Positions 47,177-56,250 of a DNA stretch of 64,000 nt are shown here, piece after piece. The notes beneath the pieces were generated by a model that saw only the letters and a list, made by a program, of their open reading frames with translations, searched no databases and was not told the DNA's origin. Source of the DNA: Opitutales bacterium UBA2995 (GTDB taxonomy: Bacteria > Verrucomicrobiota > Verrucomicrobiia > Opitutales > UBA2995); NCBI GenBank assembly GCA_002346535.1, contig DDZZ01000067.1, positions 34,623-98,622 on the forward strand, read 5' to 3'. The position numbers were made by a program, and so were the translations under genes. Position 1 is the stretch's first letter, and each line of letters opens with the position of its first letter.

Positions 47177-48010
47177 ATGTCTTCTCCAATCAAACTTTAT
47201 AAACTGCCGGCTGGCGCTTACGTCGAACGAGGTGATAAAGCAGGATACCTCGACAACGATTGGGATAGTCTTTTTGAGAATGATGAACTCCACACCTTTC
47301 TGAGCGATGTTAATTTAAAGGAAGGTGAGGCCGATTTATCTGAAGCGCTTGCTCCAATCGGCAGCCAGGAAGTCTGGGCCTGCGGCGTGACCTACTATTC
47401 GAGTCAACTGGCAAGGGTCGAAGAATCTAAAGGAGGTGGAAGTTTTTACGAACGTATTTACGCAGCAGAACGTCCCGAAATATTTTTCAAAGCTACTCCG
47501 GCAAGAGTTTCTGGGCCAGGAGATGATGTCCGAATACGTAAAGACTCGACCTGGGATGTTCCAGAACCGGAATTTACATTGGCTCTCACGACCAGTGGAG
47601 CGATTGTCGGCTACACAATCGGTAACGATATGAGCTCCAGAAGTATTGAGGGCGAGAATCCATTGTACCTACCTCAAGCAAAAACCTACCAACAATGCGC
47701 GGCTTTGGGTCCCTGCATCCTGATCACTCCAGAACCGCTTGCAACGACCACCGAAGCCAGGCTCATCATCAAACGCAACCACATGGTAGCTTTCTATGGT
47801 CAATGCAAACTGAGCGACATGAAGCGAGGGTTCGAAGAATTGCGTGATTACTTGATACGGGAACTCGAACTACCGAATGGAGCATTTCTTATGACAGGAA
47901 CTGGCATTGTTCCTGGACATGACTTCACGCTACAACCAAACGATGAGGTAAATATCACCATCGAACCCATTGGAACCTTAACCAATTACGTAGTTCGTAA
48001 GGACGGCTGA
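47177..48010 (+). CDS. Fumarylacetoacetate hydrolase family protein
   Basis: 277 residues. WACGVTYYSSQLARVEES, then WDVPEPEFTLAL (the Glu-x-Glu metal ligands), and TIGNDMSSRSIEGENPLYLP, ending GTGIVPGHDFTLQPND, are the order of conserved blocks in FAH-fold hydrolases. Members in sugar-acid pathways act on 2,4-diketo-3-deoxy acids or dehydrate/hydrolyse 2-keto-3-deoxy sugar acids. Convergent with the uronate operon on the other strand, so a role in the same sugar-acid catabolism is plausible but unproven. Confidence 0.88.
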   Translation: MSSPIKLYKLPAGAYVERGDKAGYLDNDWDSLFENDELHTFLSDVNLKEGEADLSEALAPIGSQEVWACGVTYYSSQLARVEESKGGGSFYERIYAAERPEIFFKATPARVSGPGDDVRIRKDSTWDVPEPEFTLALTTSGAIVGYTIGNDMSSRSIEGENPLYLPQAKTYQQCAALGPCILITPEPLATTTEARLIIKRNHMVAFYGQCKLSDMKRGFEELRDYLIRELELPNGAFLMTGTGIVPGHDFTLQPNDEVNITIEPIGTLTNYVVRKDG

Positions 48011-48027
48011 ATAAAGCCGTTGAAGTA

Positions 48028-49431
48028 CTATTCCTCAAACCCGAAAAACCGGACTGCATTTGTGTAGCAGATATTTTTAACGGTCGATCCGACCAGATCA
48101 AAGTCCATGGGGAGCTCACCCTTTTCTATATCCTTGCCAAACAAGTTGCACAGAATCCTTCGAAAGTATTCGTGTCGTGGGTATGAGAGAAAAGACCGAG
48201 AATCCGTCAGCATACCTACAAAATGAGAAATGAATCCCAATGAAGACAACGCATTCATTTGGTCAATCATCCCCTCCTTCTGGTCGAGATGCCACCACCC
48301 GGAACCCAGTTGAATTTTACCGGCAACCGACCCGTCCATGAAATTTCCCAACATGGATGCCATAACGTAGTTGTCAGCGTTGTTGAGATTGTAAATGATA
48401 ACTTTTGGACACTGGTTGGTCTGATCGAGGCTATCAAGAAAGCAACTCATTGCGGCGGCTTGAGGGTAATCGCCAGTCGAATCGAATCCCGTATCAGGCC
48501 CTACTTCGTTAAATTTGCGGGTGTTGTTGTTTCGCATCGCACCGATGTGGAACTGCATAGTCATGCCTTTGTCGGCATTCCAGCGGCCTACTTCACGCAT
48601 TACGTAAAACGCAAACTGTTCTTTCTCGTCGGCATTAGCGGCTTGGCCTTGGCGTGCTGCCGAGTAAATCAAAGCCACCAAATCCTCGGAGGTGTCGGCG
48701 TAGAAACACCGCTCCAGGCCATGGTCAGAAAGACGGCCACCCATTTCATAGAAAAAATTGTGTCGAGATTTCAGAGCCCCGAGGAAATCGGAGAAAGAAT
48801 CCACAGATTGTTCGGAAACTTCGGCCAAGCTATCCACCCAAGCGTTCCATGCATCAGGCTGATCGACATTCAATCCTTTATCAGGCCGGAAGGTCGGCAC
48901 GACTGTGGTATCGATCCCTAATCCGACAATGGCTTTGTGATGTTCGAGGGAATCGGTCGGATCATCCGTCGTTCCAACCACTTTCACTTTGAACTGATCC
49001 AAAATGCCGTGAGCGCTCAGGGCCTCCGTCTTTAGTTGACGGTTGGCTTCCTCCCAAATTTCACGAGCCGTGTCTTCGTTGATGATAAGGTCTATCCCAA
49101 AATACCGTTTCAGTTCCAGATGACTCCATTGATATAGTGGATTACGAATGGTTGTCGGAACTGTCCGGCACCAAGCCAAATACTTTTCATAAGGGTCAGC
49201 GTCGCCTGTCACCAACTGTTCAGGGATGCTATTACTCCGCAGGGCGCGCCATTTGTAGTGATCCCCGCCCAGCCAGATATCGGCCAGGTTCCCAAAGCGC
49301 TTATTGGTAGCCACTTCCTCGGGAGGCAAATGACAGTGGTAATCACAAATCGGTTCGTCTTTGGCGTACTCGTTGAACAGAGTACGGGCTGATTCATTTT
49401 CCAAGAAGAAATCGTCGTCTAAAAATGCCAT
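48028..49431 (-). CDS. uxaC: Glucuronate (uronate) isomerase
   Basis: 467 residues, the usual UxaC length. CDYHCHLPPEEVATNKRFGN carries the first metal His pair, TDDPTDSLEHH and MQFHIGAMRNNNTR are core blocks, and GMLTDSRSFLSYPRHEYFRR is the diagnostic C-terminal motif. Converts D-glucuronate to D-fructuronate and D-galacturonate to D-tagaturonate in the cytosol. It is the last gene of a minus-strand uronate cluster; the SDR upstream is 12 bp away and would reduce its product. Confidence 0.96.
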   Translation of the reverse strand: MAFLDDDFFLENESARTLFNEYAKDEPICDYHCHLPPEEVATNKRFGNLADIWLGGDHYKWRALRSNSIPEQLVTGDADPYEKYLAWCRTVPTTIRNPLYQWSHLELKRYFGIDLIINEDTAREIWEEANRQLKTEALSAHGILDQFKVKVVGTTDDPTDSLEHHKAIVGLGIDTTVVPTFRPDKGLNVDQPDAWNAWVDSLAEVSEQSVDSFSDFLGALKSRHNFFYEMGGRLSDHGLERCFYADTSEDLVALIYSAARQGQAANADEKEQFAFYVMREVGRWNADKGMTMQFHIGAMRNNNTRKFNEVGPDTGFDSTGDYPQAAAMSCFLDSLDQTNQCPKVIIYNLNNADNYVMASMLGNFMDGSVAGKIQLGSGWWHLDQKEGMIDQMNALSSLGFISHFVGMLTDSRSFLSYPRHEYFRRILCNLFGKDIEKGELPMDFDLVGSTVKNICYTNAVRFFGFEE

Positions 49432-49443
49432 AGAAAGAAGAAG

Positions 49444-50226
49444 TTATATAGTCATGGCCGCATAACCGCCATCGACCACCATTTCAGTGCCGGTTATGAA
49501 GGATCCAGCGTTGTCCGAGGCGAGCAGCAAAGTCACACCAATCAACTCGTCGGAATTTCCAAACCGGTTCATTGGCGTGTGCCCCATAATGGCTTCGACG
49601 CGATCGGGAGAAAGGATTTTTCGGTTTTGCTCGGCCGGGAAAAATCCGGGCACCAAGGTGTTAACTCGCACTTTTTCCTCCGCCCATTCACGAGCTAGAT
49701 TCTTCGAAAGATTATGTACGGCCGCTTTGGTCGACGAGTAAGTGAAGACGCGTGACAAGGGTATGATGGCAGACATGGATCCGACATTGATGATACTACC
49801 ACCTTCACCCCGCTTGACCAAGTATTCACCAAAAATCTGACAACTGCGGAAAACAGCATTGAGATTGATATCGTAGATACGATTCCACTCCCTTTCCGGA
49901 ATTTCAAAAAATGGAGTAGCTGCGTTGGCTCCGGCACCATTGACGAGTATGTCCACTTTACCTGATCGCTCCACAACAGCATCCAAAATTGCTTGTACGC
50001 CATCTTTGGAGGACAGATCCCCAGCAACAAAATAACCTGAACCTCCTGCCTCAGCAATTTTGGAAAGTCGAGCGCCAGCTTTTTCCTGGCTTCGCCCAAC
50101 CAAGACAACTTCGGCTCCGGCTTGAGCAAGCCCTTTAGCCATGGCTCCACAAAGTTCACCCGTACCGCCGATAACAACGGCCACTTTATTTTCCAGGCCA
50201 AATAACGAATTTAAATAGTCACTCAT
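49444..50226 (-). CDS. SDR-family oxidoreductase, probable D-mannonate/fructuronate oxidoreductase
   Basis: 260 residues. The NAD motif VVIGGTGELCGAMAKGLAQA, NGAGANAATPFFE, and catalytic YSSTKAAV (Tyr-x-x-x-Lys) after VGSMSAI make a complete classical SDR. Lying between uxaC and a KDG-kinase pseudogene, it most likely reduces fructuronate to D-mannonate, a job done by an SDR instead of UxuB in many bacteria. Assignment beyond the SDR family rests on context. Confidence 0.87.
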   Translation of the reverse strand: MSDYLNSLFGLENKVAVVIGGTGELCGAMAKGLAQAGAEVVLVGRSQEKAGARLSKIAEAGGSGYFVAGDLSSKDGVQAILDAVVERSGKVDILVNGAGANAATPFFEIPEREWNRIYDINLNAVFRSCQIFGEYLVKRGEGGSIINVGSMSAIIPLSRVFTYSSTKAAVHNLSKNLAREWAEEKVRVNTLVPGFFPAEQNRKILSPDRVEAIMGHTPMNRFGNSDELIGVTLLLASDNAGSFITGTEMVVDGGYAAMTI

Positions 50227-50238
50227 AAATTTTAATTA

Positions 50239-51126
50239 CTATATTACTACAAGAGCACCACCATCGCTCATAATTTTTTCAACTTCAGCCACCGTGGCCA
50301 TAGAGGTGTCGCCTGGGGTGGTCATGGCTAAGGCTCCGTGAGCGGCTCCATAATTTACGGCCCTGGCAGGATAGGCGGTCGATTCATAAAATTGGCCATC
50401 GTGCCAGCAAATTGCACCCCAGCCATTCACCGTAGCCGTTTCAACCACTCTGAAGGTAGTTGCCGTGGCTCGGAAGTTTGGAAATTCAAAAACCGTCTTT
50501 TTGATCATCTTTTTAAAACTAACGATATCGATATGAGAGATGTTATCGTCAAGGCCTAAGCAAAATGTAAAATCCAATTCATTGCCGATCATCACATCGA
50601 CATGCTTTGCGATCTGTAGATTCACACTCTGAGCCTTTTCATGACCGCCAATGCTTTTCCACAAACTGGGACGAAAATTCAAATCGTAGGAAACAATCGT
50701 TTCATGCTTATTGGCTGTTTTGACGGCTTAAATTACCAGCTCCGGCGTAAATCCACGATCCGAAACCCCAACAGCTCCACGAATTCCAAAACCGCGCTCT
50801 GTAAAATTCAAACCATTACGGACTGTCCTACCCACGCCATCATAAGGCACCCACTTGACCCACTCGGTATCGACACTACCCTGAAAGATAAAATCCTCAA
50901 TCAAATGGCCTAATAGGTTATCAGCAAACGCGGAAACAACGCCATCTCACAAACCAAAGCATTTTCTCGTTCCACGAGCCACATTGTACTCCCCGCCACC
51001 TTCCCAAGTACGAAATTTACGGGCTGTTCGAATACGTCCCTTTCGAGGATCCAAGCGCAGCATGATTTCTCCCAGGGATACAAAATCGTACTTACACGAT
51101 TCAGCCGATTTAATTTCGATACTCAT
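50239..51126 (-). pseudogene. kdgK: 2-keto-3-deoxygluconate kinase (PfkB family), inactivated
   Basis: One frame runs from the ATG at 51126 to a stop at 50239. It encodes SLGEIMLRLDPRKGRIRTAR, GLNFTERGFGIRGAVGVSDR and YDLNFRPSLWKSIGG, clear KDG kinase blocks. It holds a TGA at 50949-50947 (an Arg position in the family; CGA to TGA) and a TAA at 50730-50728 (probably Glu). About 28 residues are missing after GVSDRG, and a second in-frame deletion after STAYPAR removes the GGGDSF catalytic Asp motif. So it is dead several times over. Both stops would have to be read and the catalytic base would still be missing. Confidence 0.88.
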
Positions 51127-51149
51127 TTTGAATATGGTTTTTTAATGAT

Positions 51150-52247
51150 CTATTCCGCCTCCTTAAATTGGGTGCGATCCCATCTGGGAGCCCCTACCTC
51201 ATCGGCTATTTCGTCAAAAGCATCTAGTTCAGCACTGGTAAAAAGAAGACCCCCGTTCTTTTTGCATTTTACAGCCGCCTCTGCTTCCAACTGACCAGGC
51301 AGGAGACAATTTTCGTTGCCATGTCCTAAAACATCTTCAATCACAGCTTTGATGTTTTCTGATTGATTGCGCCCTTTCGCAAACGCTCCGGCACTCCAGG
51401 CATCGGGATGAATTATCTGGAAATAAAAACATGGAGTATTCTTTTCAGCCGGATTATCTAGATCGCGGCACCGAAAAGTGGGCAAAGAACCTCCGATCAT
51501 ACCTGCAACCAGCTCGTTGATCAGCCCTAAACAGTAACCTTTGTGGGCGCCAAATGGCAGTAAAGCAGCAACTTCATTCGCATCCGTCGTTTCATTACCC
51601 TCTTTGTCGACTGCGGCGTTTGAAGGCAAGGAGCTTCCCTCGCGCTTCAACTGTTGAACCCGTCCCATGGCGATAACTGAAGTGGCCCAGTCTATTACGA
51701 TGGGAAATCCAATGGCATCCACGGTGGGGAATCCCCAACTATGTGGATTGGTTCCGATGGTCGGGAATTTTCCCATAAAAGGAACCACCTCGGCCAAGGC
51801 GGCGGTACAATTGGTATAAGCAATGTAACCTCTATTGGCCGCGTCCATAACATAACCTCCTCCCCAAAGGTAATGAAAGGCGTTATCGACGCAAATCTGA
51901 CCAATCCCAAATTCATCCGCCAACTGAATGCCACGTTCCATCGCTGCGTAGGCAGTAGCCTGTCCCAACTTGCGATTGGCATTCCAAATTTCAGAGGCCG
52001 CAAAACGAGAGGGGAGTTTTTCAATTTCCGCGGAAGGATCGCAACCGTTGCCTTCGGAGCTGAACCACTCATCCAAATGAAGCCCCTTGATGGCATTGTG
52101 CGTTCGAATGCCATGCAGAGAGGCGTAAGTGGCAAACCGGGCAGCGTAGGCGGAATCCTCTTGAGAATAGCAACGGTGCTTGTAGGCGGCTTCAACAAGC
52201 TCCTTGTGTAAAAATTCTGAGACTATAAAAAATGTTTCAGGACACAT
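51150..52247 (-). CDS. Ldh-family NAD(P)-dependent dehydrogenase (malate/L-sulfolactate/ureidoglycolate type)
   Basis: 365 residues. Hallmarks of the Ldh2/YlbC group are present: the substrate-loop His-x-x-x-Gly in SLHGIRTHN, IGTNPHSWGFPT, and LPFGAHKGYCLGLINELVAG. These enzymes oxidise 2-hydroxyacids with a fold unrelated to classical lactate dehydrogenase. It is 23 bp upstream of the dead kdgK and so belongs to the uronate cluster; it may oxidise an aldonate or 2-keto-3-deoxy-derived acid, offering a non-phosphorylating route (inference). Confidence 0.88.
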   Translation of the reverse strand: MCPETFFIVSEFLHKELVEAAYKHRCYSQEDSAYAARFATYASLHGIRTHNAIKGLHLDEWFSSEGNGCDPSAEIEKLPSRFAASEIWNANRKLGQATAYAAMERGIQLADEFGIGQICVDNAFHYLWGGGYVMDAANRGYIAYTNCTAALAEVVPFMGKFPTIGTNPHSWGFPTVDAIGFPIVIDWATSVIAMGRVQQLKREGSSLPSNAAVDKEGNETTDANEVAALLPFGAHKGYCLGLINELVAGMIGGSLPTFRCRDLDNPAEKNTPCFYFQIIHPDAWSAGAFAKGRNQSENIKAVIEDVLGHGNENCLLPGQLEAEAAVKCKKNGGLLFTSAELDAFDEIADEVGAPRWDRTQFKEAE

Positions 52248-52415
52248 AAAATTTTCGAGATGAATATCCGCTCAATTTGAGTTATATGGTAGAATTTAAC
52301 GATTCTCTAATCATCAAAACCACCCATTAAATTCGAGAATGTATGGCATGTTTGTTTTATAAACGAATAAATCTTCAACATGATAACTTTCCATGAGGCA
52401 TTATCATAATAAAGC

Positions 52416-53411
52416 TCATTCATCCGAATGCGTCATATCGGGATTCGTCGGCACGTATTGATTCGGGTCGGATGGTGGAAGGTTATTTTCGTCGCGTCCT
52501 TCAAACCACATCATATTTTTAATCGGTTTGGTAAGTTCGAAGATACGGTCAAACAATCCTTTAGGTATATCGAGATCAAGTGCTGCCAAATTGCGTTCTA
52601 CTTTAGAAGGCGTACTCATGCCCACCACAACCGAGGCCGATAATTCACAGTCCAAAGCGTGACGAAGTGCCACCTGGGCTACATCCACTCCGTGCTCATC
52701 ACGGCAAAGCTTCGCAATCCTGGGTGCCATTTCCAAAACCGGGCTTGGTGCGCGGTGCCATTCAGGCGGAAGATTTTCGGTCAACAGCCCCTGCAACAAG
52801 GGAGAGGCATTGAGCAGTCCGATGCCCTGATTTTTTACAACGCTTTTAAATTCTGTTACCATTTCATCTTCAACGAGCGTATAGTGACCCCAGGACATCA
52901 CGGTATCCGGTTTCACTTGTTCGGCTACTTTGCGGAGATAACGTACCGGAAACCCGGTAATACCTACAAAGCGTGCCTTCCCGCTCTCCTGTACGGCGCG
53001 GGTAGCATCAAAAGTTTCTTTGACAATCTGCTCATTCGTACCGAATTCAACATCGTGAATTTGGTAAACATCCACGTGATCAGTTTTTAGACGAACCAAG
53101 GACTCGTCAATACTTTCGGTAACACGTTGGGCCGAAAAGTCAAAGACCCCAAACTTATCCCGGCAACACTTGGTCGCTAAAAGGATCTCATCCCGTTTTC
53201 CTTTCAGTGCTTTACCCAAGCGCTCCTCCGCCAAGGTGAATCCGTATAGGGGCGCCACATCAAAATAGTTGATGCCTCCGTCAATCGCTGCATGAACGGC
53301 CGCCTCTCCTTCTTTCGGACCGGTTTTACGGTAAATGTCGCCTAAGGAAGCACCGCCAAACCCGAGTATGGAAATCTCAAGCCCTGTATCCCCCAAAGTA
53401 CGATACTTCAT
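52416..53411 (-). CDS. Aldo/keto reductase (L-galactose/L-fucose dehydrogenase-like)
   Basis: 331 residues with the full catalytic tetrad: FDVAPLYGF (Asp51, Tyr56), LLATKCC (Lys81), YQIHDVEF (His119). INASPLLQGLLT-type and SVVVGMSTPSKVERN are late barrel/cofactor blocks. The layout resembles plant L-galactose dehydrogenase and bacterial fucose dehydrogenases, so oxidation of a 6-deoxyhexose or galactose to a lactone is plausible. Minus strand, between an oxidoreductase (53 bp upstream) and the Ldh-family gene. Confidence 0.9.
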   Translation of the reverse strand: MKYRTLGDTGLEISILGFGGASLGDIYRKTGPKEGEAAVHAAIDGGINYFDVAPLYGFTLAEERLGKALKGKRDEILLATKCCRDKFGVFDFSAQRVTESIDESLVRLKTDHVDVYQIHDVEFGTNEQIVKETFDATRAVQESGKARFVGITGFPVRYLRKVAEQVKPDTVMSWGHYTLVEDEMVTEFKSVVKNQGIGLLNASPLLQGLLTENLPPEWHRAPSPVLEMAPRIAKLCRDEHGVDVAQVALRHALDCELSASVVVGMSTPSKVERNLAALDLDIPKGLFDRIFELTKPIKNMMWFEGRDENNLPPSDPNQYVPTNPDMTHSDE

Positions 53412-53464
53412 AAACTATTCTAGCTTGGCTTCAACTCGCTCAATACCGAAGCACCGATTGTTTC

Positions 53465-54610
53465 TCAGGCAATAGTTTGCCAACTTTGTGTTCTGGCAGA
53501 TTCAAGCACGGCGGCACAAACTTCATCAGTCTTTAGCGCATCCTCAAAATTTGAATACTGCCGGTCATGAGTGTTGTCTTCCAGGCTTTTCAGAAATTGA
53601 TAGGCCCCATGGGTAAAGGTATGTTCAAAACCGACAACGATCCCCGGCACCCACCAGTTTGCCATGTAAGGATGTTCGCCGTCATTTTGAGATACATGGA
53701 TACTGCGCCATCCACGCACAGCGCTACCATCGTTATCATCAAAATACGACAAGAGATGCAGATCGGGAAGTTTCCAGCCAACGGAAGCACTCTCCCCGTT
53801 TAATTCCAGGCAATAACCTGCGGTATGTCCGCGTGCGTAACGTGAAGACTCAAAGGTTGCCAAGGTACCGTTTTTAAAACGCGCTAAAAATGCGCAGGCG
53901 TCGTCGATCCCTACTTCTTCAACCTTCCCGGTCTCCTGGTGCATGCGCTCCTTAACAAAAGTCTCGGTCATGGCCGAAACGGATTCGATCGGACCATTGA
54001 TCCACAAGGCCGTATCGATACAATGAGCCAGCAAATCGCCCGTCACCCCACTTCCAGCTGAATTGACATCCAGTCGCCACAGCCCTTCGCCACCTTGGGG
54101 AACTCCTGCTTCGATACACCAATCCTGCAAAAAGTTGGCCCGATAATGGTAAATTCGACCCAGTTTTCCGTCATCGACGAATTTCTTGACCAGAGCAACC
54201 GCTGGAACGAAACGGTAGTTGAACCATACAAAATTTGGAACGCCGGCTTTGTTCACCGCATCCGCCATCTCTCTTCCCTCACTGGGATTTATTCCCAGCG
54301 GTTTTTCACAAAGCACCATCTTGCCGGCCGCGGCCGCGGCGATGGCCATCTCCCGGTGCAAATGATTCGGTGCTGCAATATCGATCGCATCGATGTCATC
54401 CCGCTCAATGAGCTTCCGCCAATCCGTCTCGTAACTTTCGTAGCCCCAATTGTCGGCAAAGGCTTTCACCCGATCTTCACTTCTTGCACAGACGGCCTTG
54501 AGAACGGGTTGATACTCTGTGTCGAAAAATTTAGCTACCTGGCGGTAGGCGTTTGAATGTGTTCGGCCCATAAATCCGTAACCGATGATGCCGATATTAA
54601 GTTTCTTCAT
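53465..54610 (-). CDS. Gfo/Idh/MocA-family oxidoreductase
   Basis: 381 residues. GIIGYGFMGRTHSNAY is the Rossmann motif, LCEKPLGINPSEG the Lys loop, and SGVTGDLLAHCIDTALWING the substrate-domain His. Size and spacing match inositol dehydrogenase or glucose-fructose-oxidoreductase-like enzymes. First gene of the minus-strand sugar-acid cluster (53465 to 48028). Divergent from the hydrolase at 54817, with ~200 bp between them that must contain both promoters. Confidence 0.92.
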   Translation of the reverse strand: MKKLNIGIIGYGFMGRTHSNAYRQVAKFFDTEYQPVLKAVCARSEDRVKAFADNWGYESYETDWRKLIERDDIDAIDIAAPNHLHREMAIAAAAAGKMVLCEKPLGINPSEGREMADAVNKAGVPNFVWFNYRFVPAVALVKKFVDDGKLGRIYHYRANFLQDWCIEAGVPQGGEGLWRLDVNSAGSGVTGDLLAHCIDTALWINGPIESVSAMTETFVKERMHQETGKVEEVGIDDACAFLARFKNGTLATFESSRYARGHTAGYCLELNGESASVGWKLPDLHLLSYFDDNDGSAVRGWRSIHVSQNDGEHPYMANWWVPGIVVGFEHTFTHGAYQFLKSLEDNTHDRQYSNFEDALKTDEVCAAVLESARTQSWQTIA

Positions 54611-54816
54611 TGAGGTAATTAGCTGAGTAATGAAACTCCTTGGAACCGTTATTTCAAGAAAGAATCAGAAGCAGGCTTATATAATTGGTAGTGAAGCAAT
54701 AGCGTCAAATTGATTCACTGTATCGATCCTCAATTATCAATTGAAGATGGACAATGCGGTACGGCCGTGCGCAAGATGTAGAATTCAACTTAATCAAGAA
54801 GAAAGGAATCAGTTAA

Positions 54817-55698
54817 ATGCCCCGGCCCACAATCTCAGAAATCGATCCCTATGAGAGAAAGATAGTCACCGTATTGGATAGTGAGATGTCCTACATCGAT
54901 GTCGGTAAAGGAGAGGCCATTGTTTTTATACACGGAAACGGGACCTTTTCGTACGCATGGCGCAATATTATTCCTTACGTGGAATCCCTCGGGCGCTGCC
55001 TGGCCATGGATCTCATGGGCTGTGGAAAATCGGGGGACATTCCATCGGGGTCGTATCTCATTCCGGACCAGTCCCGATACCTGGATGCCTGGTTTGAGGC
55101 TACGGATCTCGGCGACAATATCCATCTGGTCCTCCACGACTGGGGCGGTCCGCTTGGATTCGATTGGGCCTATCGCAACCAGAATCGGATAAAGAGTATC
55201 ACTTATATGGAGACGCTGGTTACCCCTTTGGAATGGGAAGATTGGCCGGAAGTTCGAAGAGACCTGTTCAAACAGTTTAAAACACCCATGGGTGAGGACA
55301 TGGCCTTGCGGGATGGTCTCTTTATTGACACAATCGAGACGCGCATAATCCGCAATTTGACTGAGGCAGAATGGGCCGCGTATCGAGAACGGTATGACGA
55401 ACCCGGCGAGTCCCGCAGAGCAACCTACGATTTTGCCAGATCCTGCCCAATCGCAGGGGAACCCCAAAACATTGTCGATATGGTTAACCGCTTCGCAGAC
55501 TGGCTATCAAACAGTCAAGTACCGAAGTTTTTCATCAATGCTTATCCGGGCTCCATTTTGACAGGGCGCCAGCGTGAATTTTGCCGCACCTGGCCCAATC
55601 AGCAGGAGCGAACCGTAATAGGTATCCACTACATCCAGGAAGATTCCCCTCACCTCATCGGTCAGGGCGTAGCAGATTTTATTGGATCGCTCGATTAA
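54817..55698 (+). CDS. Haloalkane dehalogenase-like alpha/beta hydrolase
   Basis: 293 residues. HGNGTFSYAWRNI (Asn41 halide binder), LHDWGGPLGFDWA (nucleophile Asp108 with halide-binding Trp109), YMETLVTPLEWEDW (catalytic acid Glu132) and EDSPHLIG (His279) reproduce the Asp-Glu-His triad and both halide-stabilising residues of type-II haloalkane dehalogenases. No signal peptide. Predicted to convert a halogenated alkane to an alcohol and halide. It stands at the head of a plus-strand run with rpiB and a TIM-barrel isomerase, with no obvious pathway link. Confidence 0.88.
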   Translation: MPRPTISEIDPYERKIVTVLDSEMSYIDVGKGEAIVFIHGNGTFSYAWRNIIPYVESLGRCLAMDLMGCGKSGDIPSGSYLIPDQSRYLDAWFEATDLGDNIHLVLHDWGGPLGFDWAYRNQNRIKSITYMETLVTPLEWEDWPEVRRDLFKQFKTPMGEDMALRDGLFIDTIETRIIRNLTEAEWAAYRERYDEPGESRRATYDFARSCPIAGEPQNIVDMVNRFADWLSNSQVPKFFINAYPGSILTGRQREFCRTWPNQQERTVIGIHYIQEDSPHLIGQGVADFIGSLD

Positions 55699-55773
55699 GC
55701 AATTGAACAATCAGTCTCTCCTGAAGAGAGACATCAATCGCAGCATTAAGTAAAACCACTTTATATTTATAAT

Positions 55774-56229
55774 ATGAAATTCGCGATAGGAGGCGACAGC
55801 ACTCCCTACATAACCCAATCAATTTGCGAACACTTGGAAGAAAAAGGAATTGAACTGATCAAATGCGGCGCCCTGAAAGGTGAAGACGCCGATTACGTGG
55901 ATTCGTCGCACGAAGTCAGCAAAAAGGTCGCTTCCGGGGAAGTGGATTTTGGATTGCTCTTTTGCAATACTGGAACGGGTGTGACCATTATTGCCAACAA
56001 GGTCCCTGGAGTACGCGCAGCTCTCTGTGTAGACAATTATTCTGCCAAAATTTCAAAACTGGCAAACAATGCCAATGTGCTTGTGCTCTCAATGCGTTAT
56101 ACCGGTGAAAGCTTGGCGAAGGAAATTGTGGATACCTGGCTGGAAACAGAACCGTCGACAGAAGAACGTCGCATCAATTTCCACCGCAAAACGGACGAAA
56201 TCGACTCCAAGTACAAGCTCTGCCAGTAA
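55774..56229 (+). CDS. rpiB: RpiB/LacAB family sugar-phosphate isomerase
   Basis: 151 residues. FAIGGDSTPYI at the start, then LLFCNTGTGVTIIANKVPGV with the Cys/Thr-Gly anion hole, and ANVLVLSMRYTGESLAKEIV are the conserved blocks of ribose-5-phosphate isomerase B and galactose-6-phosphate isomerase. The Asp-His pair of classical RpiB (GxDHAG) appears here as GGDSTP, so the phosphate loop differs and the substrate may not be ribose 5-phosphate. A TIM-barrel isomerase follows 21 bp downstream. Confidence 0.87.
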   Translation: MKFAIGGDSTPYITQSICEHLEEKGIELIKCGALKGEDADYVDSSHEVSKKVASGEVDFGLLFCNTGTGVTIIANKVPGVRAALCVDNYSAKISKLANNANVLVLSMRYTGESLAKEIVDTWLETEPSTEERRINFHRKTDEIDSKYKLCQ

Positions 56230-56250
56230 GGCAAATGGTCATTACGATCA

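Noticed and set aside
50947..50949. In-frame TGA in kdgK as a possible selenocysteine codon
   Set aside because: The family has Arg there, a CGA-to-TGA change explains it, a second stop (TAA) follows in frame, and the catalytic motif is deleted.
52375..52410. Inverted repeat ATGATAA / TTATCAT between the aldo/keto reductase and Ldh-family genes as a terminator
   Set aside because: AT-rich stem, 14-nt loop and no T-run on either strand; too weak to call.
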